A stretch of DNA of 6,883 nt, from assembly GCA_034433615.1 (NCBI GenBank), contig DAOUAJ010000266.1:1-6883 (forward strand). Reading direction: 5' to 3'. Position numbers and translations under genes: made by a program. The notes beneath the pieces were generated by a model. It was given only the letters and a program-made list of their open reading frames with translations. It did no database searches and was not told the origin of the DNA. Shown here one piece after another: positions 5,292 through 6,883 of the stretch. Each line of letters starts with the position of its first letter. Positions within the stretch are counted from its first letter, which is position 1. The stretch comes from DAOUAJ01 sp034433615 (lineage in GTDB: Bacteria; Chloroflexota; Anaerolineae; DUEN01).

Positions 5292-6593
5292 TCACTCGGC
5301 CTCACGCCGCAGCATCTCGTTGGCCGCATCGTTAATACGCTTTAACTCAGCGACGATGTCGGCGTTAGGGTTTGCGAAGATCCCCTGAAGGCCTCCTTGA
5401 AAGATCTCAAAGTACCCTTTCGCGAACAGCGGATGGACCGGCAATACGGACGCGTTGGCCACAGCATCCTTCAGCCCCAGAAACTGGGGGAGGTCCCGCT
5501 TGGTCTCCTCCAGATCGTAGGTTGCTAAGTTGCCGGCTGGTGCCCCACCTGTGACTTTCATCCACTTATACGCGCCCTCAGGGGTCACCATCGTGGCCAG
5601 CAACTTGAACGCCACATCGGGATGCTTGCTGCTTTTCGCGATCATCAGGGGCGAGCCTCCCGCCACATTCGCGCATTGCTTCCCGCAGGGGAGGGCCGTC
5701 ATGCGCCATTTGCCGATGGTCTCGGGATATTTCTGATCCACTGCTCCCAGCTCCCAACCACCGGCCTGCATAAAGACCACCTCTCCCTTCTGCCACAGGA
5801 CCCAGCGCCCGTTCTCCATTTTCGTAATGTCTGGGTTAACGCACTGATACTTGTAGATGAGGTCCCACATGAACTGGATGGCCTGCACGACCTCCGGCGA
5901 GTCGAAGGTGAAGGCAGTCCGCTCCGGGTTCATCATGTCCCCGCCCGCCTGGAAGATCCAGTCTCCCGACCACCATGCGGGACCAGGATCGAAGGCGAAG
6001 GGGTGTTTCAGGCCCATCTTGTCCTGGAACAGCGTGCAGACATTCAGCAGGTCGTCCCAAGTTTTGGGTGGCTCGACCCCTGCCTGCTCGAACAGGTCAG
6101 TGCGGTAGATCATGATGTTGGGTGAGATATAGTAGGGAAGCGCGTAGTGCTTCCCATCACGAGTAGCGAACGCCAGGAAGCGCTGAGGATACCAGTTCAG
6201 GTCAATGTTGTATTGCTTAATGTAGTCGTCCAGGGGCAGCGCCTTGTCTGCGTCCAAGAGCTTGGGGATCTCATTCTCGTCCTGGATGAAAAGGTCCGGC
6301 AAGGCATCTGCGGCCACCCGAGTCTGAAAGACGTTGATCCACTCTCCATGGCCCAGGCTTAGGTCTCGCTTAATGACGACGTTGGGGTTCGCGGACTCGA
6401 AATCGTCCGCCATCTTATTGTAGTAATCACAGCCTGGCCCGCCACAATAGGCGCTGAACTCGATTTCGATCTTCTCGGCGGGTGGAGCTGCCTTCTCAAC
6501 GGCTGGTGCCGGCGTGGTCACCGGGACGCAGGCGGCCAAAAGCAAGCTGAAAAGCACGACAAAAGTCAGAATCGTTTGACTTCGCTTGAACAT
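5292..6593 (-). CDS. Sugar ABC transporter substrate-binding lipoprotein
   Basis: This is a 433-residue extracytoplasmic solute-binding protein of the bacterial family 1 (MalE/UgpB-like) type. It should capture a sugar or related solute outside the membrane and deliver it to the two permeases encoded downstream. The N-terminus has a Lys/Arg start, a hydrophobic stretch (residues 8-20) and a lipobox LAAC, with Cys22 as the lipidation site. A Pro/Ala/Glu linker follows. The stretch at residues 150-184 (YALPYY, MIYRTDLFEQAG, P-TWDDLL) is the typical family signature, and the length fits (usual 410-450). Six further cysteines (50, 55, 186, 251, 303, 307) could form disulfides. The ATG at 6593 is supported by AAAGGAG nine bases upstream. 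It is the first gene of the operon. Substrate specificity cannot be read from the sequence. Confidence 0.95.
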   Translation of the reverse strand: MFKRSQTILTFVVLFSLLLAACVPVTTPAPAVEKAAPPAEKIEIEFSAYCGGPGCDYYNKMADDFESANPNVVIKRDLSLGHGEWINVFQTRVAADALPDLFIQDENEIPKLLDADKALPLDDYIKQYNIDLNWYPQRFLAFATRDGKHYALPYYISPNIMIYRTDLFEQAGVEPPKTWDDLLNVCTLFQDKMGLKHPFAFDPGPAWWSGDWIFQAGGDMMNPERTAFTFDSPEVVQAIQFMWDLIYKYQCVNPDITKMENGRWVLWQKGEVVFMQAGGWELGAVDQKYPETIGKWRMTALPCGKQCANVAGGSPLMIAKSSKHPDVAFKLLATMVTPEGAYKWMKVTGGAPAGNLATYDLEETKRDLPQFLGLKDAVANASVLPVHPLFAKGYFEIFQGGLQGIFANPNADIVAELKRINDAANEMLRREAE

Positions 6594-6602
6594 GGGGAAT
6601 CA

Positions 6603-6609
6603 CTCCTTT
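6603..6609 (-). promoter_or_regulatory. Ribosome binding site of the solute-binding lipoprotein gene
   Basis: The minus strand reads AAAGGAG nine bases before the ATG at 6593. This strong Shine-Dalgarno sequence fits the high expression expected for a binding protein and fixes the start codon. Confidence 0.75.
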
Positions 6610-6853
6610 CTCATCTCGTAAGCCTGGAGCAGCAACATTCACGCCGAAACGAGCGAACTTGTCCGGGAAACGCCTCAGTCTACCTCATGAATCACCCCCT
6701 TTCTTCCTAAAGTTTCTCCCAACATCTCGCGGATGTCGGCGGAAGTAGCGCGTGGAGGGATGAGAGCTTCCGCGACTCTCATGTAGCTTTCCCGCTCCGA
6801 TCTCCAATGTTATAATGACCGTCGCAAGACTGAAGGTCGGATCGTTACCCTTC

Positions 6854-6862
6854 AATATAACA
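6854..6862 (-). promoter_or_regulatory. Candidate extended -10 element for the transporter operon
   Basis: The minus strand reads TGTTATATT, an extended -10 form (TGn followed by TATATT, 5 of 6 to consensus). No good -35 is visible at 17 bases, and the window ends soon after. It would give a leader of about 250 nt. A competing weak -10 (TATAAC, 6809-6814) lies closer to the gene. This is a tentative call. Confidence 0.25.
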
Positions 6863-6883
6863 CATTCTCTTAGGCTTTCGCTC

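Larger units (their letters stand above)
6594..6883 (-). other. Gene-free leader/promoter region of the transporter operon
   Basis: These 290 bases upstream of the lipoprotein gene contain no convincing gene on either strand. They should hold the operon promoter and any operator. Visible structure includes a 7-bp inverted repeat GCGGAAG / CTTCCGC (6739-6745 and 6767-6773) and a small hairpin ACATC / GATGT (6722-6736). AT-rich stretches at 6809-6816 and 6854-6862 could supply -10 elements. I see no recognisable riboswitch or known operator. Confidence 0.5.

Noticed and set aside
5189..5329. 47-residue N-terminal extension of the MalF-type permease
   Set aside because: It overlaps the end of the lipoprotein gene and spans the hairpin. 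The ATG at 5188 has its own ribosome site and gives the usual length.
5622..6125. Plus-strand open frame of 167 codons
   Set aside because: It is antisense to the solute-binding lipoprotein gene, a strong match; the long frame is a by-product of codon bias.
6811..6816. Perfect TATAAT on the plus strand in the leader region
   Set aside because: The best -35 at 17 bases (TTTCCC) matches only 3 of 6 positions, and no plus-strand gene follows before the window ends.

Overview
This window reads as a piece of a GC-rich, free-living bacterial genome. The style suggests a Chloroflexota (Anaerolineae-like) heterotroph. The basis is indirect: a lipoprotein with a short signal peptide and a Pro/Thr/Ala/Glu linker, a carbohydrate ABC operon without its own ATPase, a neighbouring UROD-like gene, and short interspersed repeats of the 'tgcagagg' and 'caggatacagg' type. 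This placement is inference and no marker gene is present. Every gene and gene remnant I can support lies on the minus strand, so transcription runs from right to left.

Right part (about 6883 to 1354): a compact, apparently intact five-gene operon. A leader of about 290 nt with no gene precedes a sugar-binding lipoprotein (6593-5292). A gap of 103 nt contains a perfect 9-bp hairpin. Then come a MalF-type permease (5188-4274), a MalG-type permease (4259-3393, best start GTG with a perfect AGGAGG), an enolase-superfamily protein of the mandelate racemase/muconate lactonizing type (3389-2271) and an aldo/keto reductase (2253-1354). The last four genes are separated by 3 to 17 nt, so they are very likely co-transcribed. 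No ABC ATPase is present, so the transporter probably borrows a shared MsmX/UgpC-type ATPase encoded elsewhere. A sugar or sugar acid would be imported and then handled by the two cytoplasmic enzymes. One plausible reading is a non-phosphorylative route in which the reductase family member oxidises an aldose and the enolase-family member acts on the resulting sugar acid. The enolase protein, however, appears to lack the usual His-Asp catalytic dyad.

Left part (about 1353 to 1): a decayed region. It holds the orphan C-terminal tail of a second, different MalG-type permease (about 1319-1116), then a broken UROD-family gene (1056-184). That gene has lost two internal segments, is out of frame in the middle, and carries a repeat-rich insert (610-676). 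The remnants look like the residue of another transporter/UROD operon. The last 183 bases hold no gene, but on the minus strand there is a good sigma70-type promoter (7-35) pointing out of the window.
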